64,000 nucleotides of DNA, taken from assembly GCF_019956555.1 (NCBI RefSeq), contig NZ_JAHBDQ010000071.1, positions 151,621 to 215,620 of the forward strand, in the 5' to 3' direction. Source of the stretch: Pseudomonas sp. A-RE-19. GTDB lineage: Bacteria; Pseudomonadota; Gammaproteobacteria; Pseudomonadales; Pseudomonadaceae. The notes below the pieces were generated by a model. It ran no database searches and was not told the DNA's origin. It saw only the letters and a program-made list of their open reading frames with translations. The position numbers and the translations under genes are program-made. Within the stretch, counting starts at the first letter, position 1; each line of letters begins with the position of its first letter. This document shows, in pieces, positions 8,929 to 17,571 of this stretch.

Positions 8929-9405
8929 CTAGAAGCGCACCCCGGTCGTCACCATGACGGCATTGAAGCCGAGCAACGCCAGCTCGGCTGCCAACGGTCC
9001 GTAGTGCGCACCGACTGAAGGAATGATCACCGGCGCGACCCCGAAGTGATTCAGGGGGATCTTGTCCTGATACTTGCCGCTGTAACCTTGCAACAGACCA
9101 CCACTGAGTTTTATGTACACGGGATAGTCGGCGCTCTCGTAGCGTTTGCCTGCATACACATAATATGAACGCTGGCTGAACGAGTTGCGAAAAGTTGCGC
9201 CACCAAACAACCAGCCGGACGCTTGCTCGCGCTCAAGGCCGATGAGGTCCTGATTGTTATTGTGGTCGGAGTCGGGGGAGAAGTGTTTGGTATAGACGCT
9301 GGTCTGCAAATACCAGGAGCCGGTGTCTTTCTCAGAGGTATTCTCCGCCAGCGAGTGCTGCGCCGTGAGCATCAGAAGTAGCGCGTAAATCCATGGTTTT
9401 TTCAT
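8929..9405 (-). CDS. PagP-like outer-membrane beta-barrel protein
   Basis: A 158-residue exported protein (signal peptide MKKPWIYALLLMLTAQHSLA, residues 1-20) ending in GVRF, the terminal aromatic expected of an outer-membrane barrel. Its C-terminal third (GVAPVIIPSVGAHYGPLAAE) resembles the same part of E. coli PagP, the lipid A palmitoyltransferase. FRNS aligns with the PagP FKDS that holds catalytic Asp and Ser, so Ser is kept and Asp is Asn. A histidine occurs in the N-terminal strand (VYTKHFSPD), where PagP has its catalytic His. Relatives in Pseudomonas are sometimes labelled glycerol-3-phosphate transporter, probably only because glpT is close by. I call it PagP-like; activity is unproven. 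Confidence 0.6.
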   Translation of the reverse strand: MKKPWIYALLLMLTAQHSLAENTSEKDTGSWYLQTSVYTKHFSPDSDHNNNQDLIGLEREQASGWLFGGATFRNSFSQRSYYVYAGKRYESADYPVYIKLSGGLLQGYSGKYQDKIPLNHFGVAPVIIPSVGAHYGPLAAELALLGFNAVMVTTGVRF

Positions 9406-9756
9406 TGTTCAGGCCTTTGAGGCAGTTTGGCTTGCGCCTTTGGTGGCCGTTATACGCGACGTTAGCTGCAGCGGGCAGGCGGGAAATCCGAAGGGTTTGT
9501 AGGAAGTTTCTCCTAAGTGGGTTTTATCGTAGACGCGCCGATTGCTTATGTATATTTCGTTCTGGTATTTAAGAATTCTCCTAGATGATATTAGGGTATA
9601 TAGCCAAGCCCTCCAGCTTCAGCATTTGAATTTTTAGGGGGTTATGCAAGGTCAAATGTCTCTTAGCACTTTTCGTTTTAGTATTACTGCTATATGTTCT
9701 ATAACGTGAAGGTTGCTTATATTTTGTAATAATTGCAGGGCCGAAATTCCATCGCC
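9406..9756. other. AT-rich divergent intergenic region
   Basis: This 351-base gap separates the divergent PagP-like and ChaC-like genes and must hold promoters for both. From about 9540 it is much richer in A and T than its surroundings, with several TATA-like hexamers (for example TATATT and TATAGC) but no single clear promoter. I found no convincing small ORF or hairpin in it. Confidence 0.5.
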
Positions 9757-10425
9757 ATGAGTGCCATTGAATCTGCTTTTTTGAATCTGGCTTACCCTCC
9801 GCGACTCGATCTGGGGCCGCAACTTACGCACGAACAATTGCTTACCTCGATGCAGTCCACCATGGCACGCCATAAGGGTGGCCCGGTCTGGCTGTTCGCC
9901 TATGGTTCGCTGATCTGGCGGCCGGAATGCCCGGCGGTGGAACGGGTGCGCGGCCGGGTGCATGGCTACCATCGCGGCTTGTACCTGTGGTCCCACGAAC
10001 ATCGCGGTACACCGGAAGTACCGGGTCTGGTGTTTGGCCTGGATCGCGGCGGTTCCTGCAGCGGGTTCGCCTATCGCTTGCCTGAAGATCAACTTGAAGC
10101 CTCACTCTATGCCTTGTGGCAACGCGAAATGCCATTCCCGTCTTATCGCCCACACTGGCTCAGCTGCCGTCTTGAAGACGGAAGCAAGGTTCAGGCGTTG
10201 GGTTTCGTTTTGGAGCGGCACCTGCCCAGCTATGCCGGCAACTTGCCGGATCATGTGCTGAGCCAGGTATTCGAAAACGCTTGTGGGCGTTACGGCACCA
10301 CTCGCGATTATGTCGAGCAGACCGCCAGCGCCCTGCGTAGCCACGCCATGCCAGACCGGAATCTGGAGGCGCGGCTCAAACGCTGCAAATCAAAGGCCGA
10401 TCAGGCGAGCGCTTCGCGACTCTGA
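9757..10425 (+). CDS. ChaC-like gamma-glutamylcyclotransferase
   Basis: A 222-residue protein of the gamma-glutamylcyclotransferase fold. The signature WLFAYGSLIWRPE near residues 46-58 is the substrate loop of ChaC proteins, and YHRGLYLWSHEHRGTPEVPG with GLVFGLDRGGSCSGFAYRL (two separate stretches) match the family core. ChaC enzymes cleave glutathione or other gamma-glutamyl compounds to 5-oxoproline. The ATG at 9757 is preferred to a TTG 24 bases upstream because it gives the usual N-terminus MSAIES. The last 25 bases overlap, tail to tail, with the end of glpT on the other strand. Confidence 0.85.
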   Translation: MSAIESAFLNLAYPPRLDLGPQLTHEQLLTSMQSTMARHKGGPVWLFAYGSLIWRPECPAVERVRGRVHGYHRGLYLWSHEHRGTPEVPGLVFGLDRGGSCSGFAYRLPEDQLEASLYALWQREMPFPSYRPHWLSCRLEDGSKVQALGFVLERHLPSYAGNLPDHVLSQVFENACGRYGTTRDYVEQTASALRSHAMPDRNLEARLKRCKSKADQASASRL

Positions 10426-11750
10426 CTGGCGACGTTTTTGTGGCTCAGGGTGGGTGCCAGGAACGCCATCGCCAGCAGGCAGGCGACGACCAGCAGGATG
10501 AAGCCGCCATTCCAGCCGAAATAATCCACCGTGTAGCCCATCAGGGCACTGGCCGCGACTGAACCGCCCAGGTAACCAAACAGGCCGGTAAAGCCTGCAG
10601 CCGTACCCGCGGCCTTCTTCGGCACCAGTTCCAGCGCTTGCAGGCCGACCAGCATCACCGGGCCATAGATCAGGAAGCCGATTGCGAACAGCGAGATCAT
10701 ATCGACCATCGGGTTACCCGGTGGATTCAGCCAGTACACGATCGTCGCAACGGTCACCAGCGCCATGAACACCATGCCGGTCAGGCCACGGTTGCCACGG
10801 AAGATCTTGTCCGACATCCAGCCGCACAGCAGCGTGCCGGGAATGCCTGCCCACTCGTACAGGAAATACGCCCACGACGTCTTGTCGAAGTCGAAGTGCT
10901 TGACCTCTTTAAGGTAGGTCGGCGCCCAATCCAGAATGCCGTAACGCAGCAAGTAGACGAAGACGTTGGCCAGGGCGATAAACCAGAGCATTTTGTTGCG
11001 CAGCACGTATTTGACGAAGATGTCCTTGGCGCTGAATTCTTCTTCGTGGCTGGCGTCGTAGCCTTCCGGATAATCGTTCTTGTACTTCTCGATCGGCGGC
11101 AGGCCCGTCGATTGCGGGGTGTCGCGCATGACAATGAAGGCAAATACAGCGACCAGCAACGCCACCGCTGCCGGCACGTAGAACTTGCTGTGCCAGTCGT
11201 TGAACCAGCCCATGCCGAGGATCGCCAACGGGCCGATCAAGCCGCCGCCGACGTTATGTGCGGTGTTCCAGACCGAAACCACACCGCCGCGTTCTTTCTG
11301 CGACCACCAGTGCACCATGGTGCGCCCGCTCGGTGGCCAGCCCATGCCTTGCGCCCAGCCGTTGATGAACAACAGGATGAACATCATGGTCACGCTGGAC
11401 GTCGCCCACGGTGCGAAACCGAAAACGAACATCACCCCGGCGGACACCACCAGGCCAAAGGGCAGGAAGTAACGAGGGTTGGAGCGGTCGGACACGATCC
11501 CCATCAGAAACTTGGAAAGACCGTAGGCGATCGCAATCGCCGACATCGCCACCCCGAGTTGACCTTTTGTATAGCCTTGGGCGATCAGATCCGGGAACGC
11601 CAGGGTGAAGTTCTTGCGCAACAGGTAGTAACCCGCATACCCAATGAAAATCCCGGCGAAGATCTGCCAGCGAAGGCGTCGATAGGTGCTGTCTATTTTT
11701 TCTTCAGGCAATGGAGCCTGATGTGCGGCAGGACGAAAGAAAGCAAACAT
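10401..11750 (-). CDS. glpT: Glycerol-3-phosphate transporter
   Basis: A 449-residue major-facilitator antiporter with twelve predicted membrane segments, which exchanges glycerol-3-phosphate for phosphate across the inner membrane. Near the start, RWQIFAGIFIGYAGYYLLRK contains the conserved arginine of the family, and GWAQGMGWPPSGRTMVHWWS is the organophosphate:phosphate antiporter signature. The second conserved arginine lies in the region YLLRYGILDWAPTYL. Upstream of its ATG (11751-11960) there is a short AT-rich promoter region. GlpF/GlpK/GlpD are not in the window, so it stands apart from the main glycerol genes. Confidence 0.93.
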   Translation of the reverse strand: MFAFFRPAAHQAPLPEEKIDSTYRRLRWQIFAGIFIGYAGYYLLRKNFTLAFPDLIAQGYTKGQLGVAMSAIAIAYGLSKFLMGIVSDRSNPRYFLPFGLVVSAGVMFVFGFAPWATSSVTMMFILLFINGWAQGMGWPPSGRTMVHWWSQKERGGVVSVWNTAHNVGGGLIGPLAILGMGWFNDWHSKFYVPAAVALLVAVFAFIVMRDTPQSTGLPPIEKYKNDYPEGYDASHEEEFSAKDIFVKYVLRNKMLWFIALANVFVYLLRYGILDWAPTYLKEVKHFDFDKTSWAYFLYEWAGIPGTLLCGWMSDKIFRGNRGLTGMVFMALVTVATIVYWLNPPGNPMVDMISLFAIGFLIYGPVMLVGLQALELVPKKAAGTAAGFTGLFGYLGGSVAASALMGYTVDYFGWNGGFILLVVACLLAMAFLAPTLSHKNVASQSREALA

Positions 11751-11919
11751 TCAAGAGCTCCAGATTTCTTGTTTTGACTGCGGATGCGAATGTTACAGTT
11801 TCGTTACCGAAAATAGCACCGGTTCGCATTGGCTAAACAGTGGAAATATTGGAGATCGCATGTTGTTTTATGAACATGTCGCTCAGGTGTAAATGCAGGG
11901 CGGTATGGGAATGGCAGAG

Positions 11920-11943
11920 CCGGGTCGCCAGGCGGCGACCCGG
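11920..11943. repeat. Perfect 10-bp inverted repeat
   Basis: CCGGGTCGCC and GGCGACCCGG flank a 4-base loop just after the stop of the quinone oxidoreductase gene. It could end that transcript, but no T run follows on the minus strand, so it may need Rho or only block exonucleases. Confidence 0.5.
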
Positions 11944-11960
11944 TTAGATCAGATAAACAA

Positions 11961-12938
11961 TCAGCGAACCTGCACCACCACTTTCCCGACCGCCTTGCGC
12001 TGGCCAAGATCATTGATGGCCTGCGCCGCGTTGCTCAGCGGATACACCTGAGACACCAGCGGCTTCAACTTGCCCTCGGCAAACCAGGCAAACAACTGCT
12101 GGAAGTTCGCCGCGTTGTCCTGTGGCTGGCGTTGGGCGAAGGAACCCCAGAACACGCCGACCACCGCGGCACCTTTGAGCAGTGCCAGGTTCACTGGCAG
12201 CTCAGGGATTCGTCCGCTGGCGAAACCGACCACCAAAAGCCGGCCGTTCCAGGCGATGGCGCGGATGGCCTGGTCGAACAGATCGCCGCCCACCGGATCG
12301 TAGATCACGTCGGCGCCCTGGCCGTCGGTCAGGCGTTTGATCTCGTCCTTGAGGCTGCTTTCGCTGTAGTTGATCAACTCATCGGCGCCGGCGGCCTTGG
12401 CCACCGCGAGTTTTTCCGCGCTGCTGGCGGCGGCGATCACCCGGGCGCCCATGGCTTTGCCGATTTCCACGGCGGCAAGACCGACGCCGCCGGAAGCGCC
12501 GAGCACCAGCAAGGTTTCGCCGGGTTGCAGGTTGCCCCGTTGCTTGAGGGCGTGCATCGAAGTGCCGTAGGTCATGCTGAATGCGGCGGCGGAGTTGAAG
12601 TCCATCGATGACGGGATCGGCAGCACGTTGTAGCCCGGTACCGCGACCTGCTCGGCGAAGCTGCCCCAACCTGTCAAGGCCATGACCCGGTCACCGACCT
12701 TGAGGTGGTTGACCTTTTCGCCCACCGCGCTGACCACGCCAGCCGCTTCGCCACCCGGTGAAAACGGGAAGGGCGGCTTGAACTGATACTTGCCCTCGAT
12801 GATCAGCGTGTCCGGGAAATTCACCCCGGCGGCGTGCACGTCCAGCAGGATTTCATTCTTCTTCGCAACAGGACTGGCGACGTCTTCCAGCACCAGCGAT
12901 TCGGCAGGGCCGAAAGCTTTGCACAGCACGGCTTTCAT
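11961..12938 (-). CDS. NADPH:quinone oxidoreductase family (zinc-free MDR)
   Basis: A 325-residue medium-chain dehydrogenase/reductase of the quinone oxidoreductase type. The GroES-like N-terminal half includes GVNFPDTLIIEGKYQ and PFSPGGEAAGVV. The NADPH-binding half has VLGASGGVGLAAVEIGKAMG and AGADELINY. The zinc-ligand cysteines of alcohol dehydrogenases are absent, which separates it from those. It probably reduces quinones or activated enoyl compounds with NADPH; the true substrate is unknown. It stands alone between glpT and the FliL-domain gene, which is transcribed away from it. Confidence 0.87.
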   Translation of the reverse strand: MKAVLCKAFGPAESLVLEDVASPVAKKNEILLDVHAAGVNFPDTLIIEGKYQFKPPFPFSPGGEAAGVVSAVGEKVNHLKVGDRVMALTGWGSFAEQVAVPGYNVLPIPSSMDFNSAAAFSMTYGTSMHALKQRGNLQPGETLLVLGASGGVGLAAVEIGKAMGARVIAAASSAEKLAVAKAAGADELINYSESSLKDEIKRLTDGQGADVIYDPVGGDLFDQAIRAIAWNGRLLVVGFASGRIPELPVNLALLKGAAVVGVFWGSFAQRQPQDNAANFQQLFAWFAEGKLKPLVSQVYPLSNAAQAINDLGQRKAVGKVVVQVR

Positions 12939-13088
12939 CAGGGCTATTCCTTTGGGAGTGATGGCCGATAAGTGTAGGTGTGTGAGTCATTGGGTCAACG
13001 AGCATGCCCGACCCTGATAGTCAGCCATAAGCTTGTGCTTGAGCGGCGGGTCGTTATGCTTGGCCGCAAACTGGATAAGGAGCGAATT

Positions 13089-13496
13089 GTGAAAGCGTGG
13101 ATCATGTTGTTGCTGGCCCTGTCTCTGCCTGTGGCAGCGATGGCCGAAGAAGCCAAAGAAGGTGAAGCCCCCAAGGTCAACTACATCACCCTGAGCCCGC
13201 CGTTCGTGGGCAACTATGGGTTGGACGGTACGCCGAAGCTCAAGGTCTACAAGGCGGATGTGGCGTTGCGGGTGACCGGTGAGGAGGCGACCAAACTGGT
13301 GAAGGCCAACGAACCGTTGATCCGTAATCAGCTGGTGGCGCTGTTTGCGCAGCAGACTACCGAGGCGATGAACAACGTCGAAGCCAAGGAAAAGTTGCGT
13401 CAGGAAGCCTTGAAACAGACCCAGCAAGTGATGAACGACGAAACCGGCAAACCGGTGGTTGAGGATTTGTTGTTCAACAACCTCATTATTCAGTAA
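13089..13496 (+). CDS. FliL-domain exported protein
   Basis: A 135-residue protein with a signal peptide (KAWIMLLLALSLPVAAMA) and a FliL-like domain: the run YITLSPPFVGNYG starts the fold and helical NNVEAKEKLRQEAL comes near the end. I take the GTG at 13089 as start because AAGGAG lies 7-12 bases before it and the signal peptide follows at once. FliL proteins sit by the flagellar motor, but there are no flagellar genes here and the N-terminal anchor looks like a cleavable signal, so this is probably a stand-alone paralogue with an unknown role. Confidence 0.8.
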   Translation: MKAWIMLLLALSLPVAAMAEEAKEGEAPKVNYITLSPPFVGNYGLDGTPKLKVYKADVALRVTGEEATKLVKANEPLIRNQLVALFAQQTTEAMNNVEAKEKLRQEALKQTQQVMNDETGKPVVEDLLFNNLIIQ

Positions 13497-13569
13497 GACT
13501 TTTTGCTGTCCGGGCGGGCCTCATCGCGGGCAAGCCCTTAATGCCTGGCAGTTAAGGATAAATCGGACC

Positions 13570-13637
13570 TGTAGGAGCCAGGCTTGCCGGCGAAAGCGCA
13601 CTTAAGGACGCCTTCGCCGGCAAGCCTGGCTCCTACA
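13570..13637. repeat. REP-type inverted repeat
   Basis: Arms TGTAGGAGCCAGGCTTGCCG (extended by GCGAA) and their exact complement flank an 18-base spacer. It lies in the convergent gap between the FliL-domain gene and the ABC exporter operon, the usual place for Pseudomonas REP pairs. Confidence 0.85.
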
Positions 13638-13682
13638 AAAAAGCGGTTTGCTCGCTTAACTGACTGGCATTAAGGGCAAACC

Positions 13683-13719
13683 CGCTCCCACAGGAACCGC
13701 GCAGAACCCTGTGGGGGCG
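13683..13719. repeat. Second inverted repeat at the end of the exporter operon
   Basis: CGCTCCCACAGG and CCTGTGGGGGCG form a 12-bp stem with one G-U pair, 11 bases past the stop of the exporter permease. It looks like half of a REP pair that may also protect the 3' end of the operon transcript. Confidence 0.6.
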
Positions 13720-13729
13720 ACTCGGTCCG

Positions 13730-14848
13730 TCAGGACGTCAGGGTCCTGCGAAACCGCATCAGCGCAATGGTAAAAAACAGCAGGCCAATGGCGCTCAACG
13801 CCAGCAAGTCCGGCCAGACCACGCGGATGCCAGCATCGCGAAACAGTATCGCGGCGCTGAGGCTGACGAAGTGCGTCGAGGGCGAGCCTTGCATCACCCA
13901 TTGCAGCCATTGCGGCATGCTGTCGAGCGGTGTACTGCCGCCAGAGAGCAGCAACATCGGGATGATCACCGGAATCGCCAACAGGCCGAACTGCGGTGTC
14001 GAGCGGGCGAGGGTCGCGAGGAATATCCCCAGCGCTGTGCTGGCGAACAGATAAACCGCCGTCACCAGTAAGAACAAAGTCATGGAGCCGGCCAGCGGCA
14101 CGCCGAGGGCGCCTTTGACAATCACTTCCAACGAGATCCAGGTGCACAGCACCACCACCAGCATGTTGCTCCAGATTTTCGCCAGCATGATCTCCAGCGC
14201 CGTCAGCGGCAGCACCAGCAAATGGTCGAGGGTGCCGTGTTCGCGCTCACGCAGCAGCGCTGTGCCAGTCAGGATGATGGCGAGGATGGTGATGTTGTTG
14301 ACGATCTGAATCACCGCCAGGAACCAGCCACCCTCCAGGTTGGTATTGAACAGCGCTCGGGTCGTCAGCCGCACGGGTGTCGTATTCGCCGCATCGCCCT
14401 GGCCACTGTAAGTCAGCAGCTCGCGCTGGAAAATCCGTCCGATGTAGCCCGCGCCCATGAACGCCTGGCTCATGGCGGTGGCGTCGACGTTGACCTGCAA
14501 CGCCGGCTGGCGGCCGGCCAACAGATCCGCCTGGAAATTGGCCGGAACATTGATCACAAAGGTGTATCGCCCACTGTCCAGCACTTCGTCCATTTGCCCA
14601 TAGGGCAGCGACACCGGCGGCTGGAATTCCGGGGGTTGCAGGGCTTGGGCCAATTGTCGTGACAGGTGGCTGTGATCTTCATCGACCATGGCCACGCTGG
14701 CGTTGTGCACGCCGATCACGGAGCCCGCGGCCGGCATGTAGATCGCTACGGTAAAGGCGTAGAACAGGAATAGCAGCAACACACTGTCGTGTCGCAGGCT
14801 TGTGAGTTCCTTGAGGCCAAGACGCAGGATGTGCGCAAGCTTATGCAT
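13730..14848 (-). CDS. ABC exporter permease (YhhJ-like, ABC-2 type)
   Basis: A 372-residue inner-membrane permease. It has one N-terminal membrane segment, a large periplasmic part (about residues 45-175), then five more segments from VIQIVNNITILAIIL onward. The stretch LREREHGTLDHLLVLPLT is the ABC-2 permease signature. Its start overlaps the stop of the ATPase gene by one base (TGATG), with GGAGGT before it, so the genes are coupled. With the other two it makes a YhiI-RbbA-YhhJ type export system. The cargo is unknown; drugs and lipophilic compounds are typical for the family. Confidence 0.88.
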   Translation of the reverse strand: MHKLAHILRLGLKELTSLRHDSVLLLFLFYAFTVAIYMPAAGSVIGVHNASVAMVDEDHSHLSRQLAQALQPPEFQPPVSLPYGQMDEVLDSGRYTFVINVPANFQADLLAGRQPALQVNVDATAMSQAFMGAGYIGRIFQRELLTYSGQGDAANTTPVRLTTRALFNTNLEGGWFLAVIQIVNNITILAIILTGTALLREREHGTLDHLLVLPLTALEIMLAKIWSNMLVVVLCTWISLEVIVKGALGVPLAGSMTLFLLVTAVYLFASTALGIFLATLARSTPQFGLLAIPVIIPMLLLSGGSTPLDSMPQWLQWVMQGSPSTHFVSLSAAILFRDAGIRVVWPDLLALSAIGLLFFTIALMRFRRTLTS

Positions 14849-17571
14849 CAGACCTCCTGCTTTTTCAGCATGGCCAGGCTAAGCCCGGTGAACCCGAGAA
14901 AGAACCCGAACAGTGCCAGGCATTGCGGCCACAACTGCCGGATATCCAGCGCCTTGGTAAAGGTGCCGACGGCGATGTCGAGGAAGTAGCCCGCCGGAAA
15001 CAACATCCCCATGACGGCGGCCGCGCCATCAAGGGACGAGCGCGGCACGATCAAACCGGAAAACTGAATGGTCGGCAGACTGGTGATGATCATGGTGCCG
15101 AGGATGGCGGCGATCTGGGTTCGGGTGAACGCCGAAATCAACAGACCCATGCTGGTGGTCGCCAACACGTAGAGCAGTCCGCCGAAGGCCAGGGTCAGTG
15201 CGCTGCCCTTGAAGGGCACGCCGAACAGCCAGCGGTTCATGGCCGTCAGGACGGCGAGGTTGATCAGGCTGACGGCCAGATACGGCGCTTGTTTGCCTAG
15301 CAGGAACTCCAGGCGGGTCAGCGGTGTGGCATAGAAGTTGGTGATCGAACCCAGTTCTTTCTCCCGCACGATGCCCAGCGCAGTCAGCATGGCCGGGATG
15401 AACGCCAGGATCAGCGCCATCACCCCGGGACCGATGGCGTTGACGCTGATGACGTCCTGGTTGTAGCGGAAGCGGGTTTCCAGTTCGGCCGCTGCTTGCC
15501 GGTTTGGCGCTGGGCTGGACTGCTCGGCCAATTGCTCCAGATTGGCCAGGTGCACCGCTTCCACATAGTTGCGGCTGGTTTCGGCGCGAAACGGCATGCC
15601 GCCATCGAGCCAGGCCGCCACCGCGGGTTGGCGACCGGCGAACAGGTCTCGGCCGAACCCTGGCGGGATCTCCAGCGCCAGTTTGATTTCCGAGCGCTGC
15701 AGTCGTCGATGCAACTGCGCCGCATCGCTTATGGGGGGTTGCTCATCGAAGTAGCGGGAGCCGCGGAAGGCCTCCAGATAAGCCCGGCTTTGCGGGGTCT
15801 GGTCCTGGTCGTAGACCGCGAAGGCGAGTTTCTCCACATCCAGGGAAATGCCGTAGCCGAAGATCACCATCATGAGCATCGCCCCGAGCAGGGCGAAGGC
15901 CATGCGCACTTTATCGCGCAGCAGCTCCTTGCCTTCGCGACTCGCCAGTGCCCGCAGCCGTCCAAAACTGAAGCCGTGATCTTTCATCGGCGTGGTCGGT
16001 GCGATTGTCGCGTCGATGGGCGCTGGCGGCGCCGCCGTTGCGATCGGGCCCTGGGCCTGTTCCAGGCAGGTGACGAATGCCGCCTCCAGTGTCTGGCCGT
16101 TGAACTGCTGTTGCAGGGCTGCCGGGGTGTCGCAGGCCAGTACCTTGCCGGCGTGCATCAGCGAAATGCGGTCGCAGCGCTGGGCTTCGTTCATGAAATG
16201 GGTGGACAGGAAAATCGTCACGCCCTGTTCGCGGGACAGTTCGATCAGCAGTCGCCAGAAATCGTCCCGGGCCGCCGGGTCGACGCCGGAGGTCGGTTCG
16301 TCGAGGATCAGCACTTCCGGGCGATGCAGCACCGCCACCGCCAGGGATAACCGTTGGCGCAGGCCAAGCGGCAGTGCACCGGATGATTGATGAGCGACGC
16401 TGCCCAGGTTGAAGCGCTGGATCAGCTCGTCGATGCGCTGCGCGCTGTCGGCCTTGGGCAAATCGAACAGCCGCGCGTGCAAGTCCAGGTTCTGCCGCAC
16501 GCTGAGTTCGCCATACAGCGAGAAGCTCTGGGACATGAAGCCGACGCGTTTGCGGGTGGCCAGATCCTTGGCATTCACCGGATTGCCCAGCAGCGTGGCG
16601 CTGCCTTCGCTGGCCGGGATCAGCCCGGTGAGCACTTTCATGGTGGTGGTTTTGCCGCAGCCGTTGGAGCCCAGAAAGCCGAAGATCTCGCCGCGACCGA
16701 TGGCGAAGCTGACCTTGTCCACAGCCGTGAAATCACCGAAGCGCAGGGTCAGGTCATGGGCTTCGATGGCGATGTCGGCAGTGGCATTGGTTCGAGGAGG
16801 GATTACCAGCGGCTGGTTGTCATGGCCAGTGACGCCCTGAAAATGGGTGAAGGCCTCATCGAGCTTGCCGCTGGGGGTAACCGCTCCCAAGTCGCGGCTC
16901 AAACCGGCGGCAATCAGTTTGCCGCCATCGAGCATCAGGCAGTGCTCGAACTGCTCGGCCTCTTCCATATACGCGGTGGCGACCAGTAGCGTCAGTTGCG
17001 GGCGTTGGCGCCGAACGTCATCAATCAACTCCCAGAAGCGCCGCCGGGACAAGGGATCGACGCCAGTGGTCGGTTCATCGAGGATCAACAGGTCCGGTTC
17101 ATGGATCAGCGCACAACAGAGGCCGAGCTTCTGTTTCATTCCGCCCGATAGCTTGCCGGCGGGGCGCTCGGCAAAGCGCAGTAGATCCGTGGCCAGCAGC
17201 AGGCTATGCATGCGCTGATCGCATTCGGCCCCGGACAGCCCGAACAGTGTGGCGAAGAAGTGAATGTTTTCGCGGATCGAGAGATCAGGGTACAGGTTGC
17301 CGCCCAGCCCTTGAGGCATGAACGCGATTCGCGAGTAGAGGCTGTTGCGGTGGCGCCGGTCCTGGATCGAGCCACCGAGCACTTCCAGTTGGCCGTCTTG
17401 TAACGTCTTCACGCCGGCGATCAATCCCAGCAGGCTGGATTTACCGGCGCCATCCGGACCAATCAACCCGCACCGGGTACCGGCGGGCAGGCTGAACGTG
17501 ATGTCGGTCAGCGCTTGCTGTTGGCCATAACGGTGCTGAAGGCGCGTGGCGTTCAGTGCCAGGCCGGTCAT
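14848..17571 (-). CDS. Dual ATPase-permease ABC protein (RbbA/YhiH-like)
   Basis: A 907-residue fusion of two ATPase domains and an ABC-2 permease. The first ATPase has the P-loop GPDGAGKSS and signature LSGGMKQKL. The second has GSNGCGKTT, but its signature reads LPLGLRQRL instead of LSGGQ, followed by a normal Walker B LILDEPTSGVDP. The permease part follows from about residue 560, with segments after RMAFALLGAMLMMVIFGYG and a large periplasmic loop. The gene starts inside the end of the HlyD gene (ATGA overlap at 17568-17571). E. coli RbbA was described as ribosome-associated, but here the operon context points to export. Confidence 0.9.
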   Translation of the reverse strand: MTGLALNATRLQHRYGQQQALTDITFSLPAGTRCGLIGPDGAGKSSLLGLIAGVKTLQDGQLEVLGGSIQDRRHRNSLYSRIAFMPQGLGGNLYPDLSIRENIHFFATLFGLSGAECDQRMHSLLLATDLLRFAERPAGKLSGGMKQKLGLCCALIHEPDLLILDEPTTGVDPLSRRRFWELIDDVRRQRPQLTLLVATAYMEEAEQFEHCLMLDGGKLIAAGLSRDLGAVTPSGKLDEAFTHFQGVTGHDNQPLVIPPRTNATADIAIEAHDLTLRFGDFTAVDKVSFAIGRGEIFGFLGSNGCGKTTTMKVLTGLIPASEGSATLLGNPVNAKDLATRKRVGFMSQSFSLYGELSVRQNLDLHARLFDLPKADSAQRIDELIQRFNLGSVAHQSSGALPLGLRQRLSLAVAVLHRPEVLILDEPTSGVDPAARDDFWRLLIELSREQGVTIFLSTHFMNEAQRCDRISLMHAGKVLACDTPAALQQQFNGQTLEAAFVTCLEQAQGPIATAAPPAPIDATIAPTTPMKDHGFSFGRLRALASREGKELLRDKVRMAFALLGAMLMMVIFGYGISLDVEKLAFAVYDQDQTPQSRAYLEAFRGSRYFDEQPPISDAAQLHRRLQRSEIKLALEIPPGFGRDLFAGRQPAVAAWLDGGMPFRAETSRNYVEAVHLANLEQLAEQSSPAPNRQAAAELETRFRYNQDVISVNAIGPGVMALILAFIPAMLTALGIVREKELGSITNFYATPLTRLEFLLGKQAPYLAVSLINLAVLTAMNRWLFGVPFKGSALTLAFGGLLYVLATTSMGLLISAFTRTQIAAILGTMIITSLPTIQFSGLIVPRSSLDGAAAVMGMLFPAGYFLDIAVGTFTKALDIRQLWPQCLALFGFFLGFTGLSLAMLKKQEV

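Noticed and set aside
10638..11777. Open frame on the plus strand across glpT
   Set aside because: Antisense to a complete transporter gene; very His/Gln-rich composition typical of shadows.
13089..13496. Flagellar gene cluster suggested by the FliL domain
   Set aside because: No other flagellar gene is present; the protein appears to be a stand-alone exported FliL-domain paralogue.
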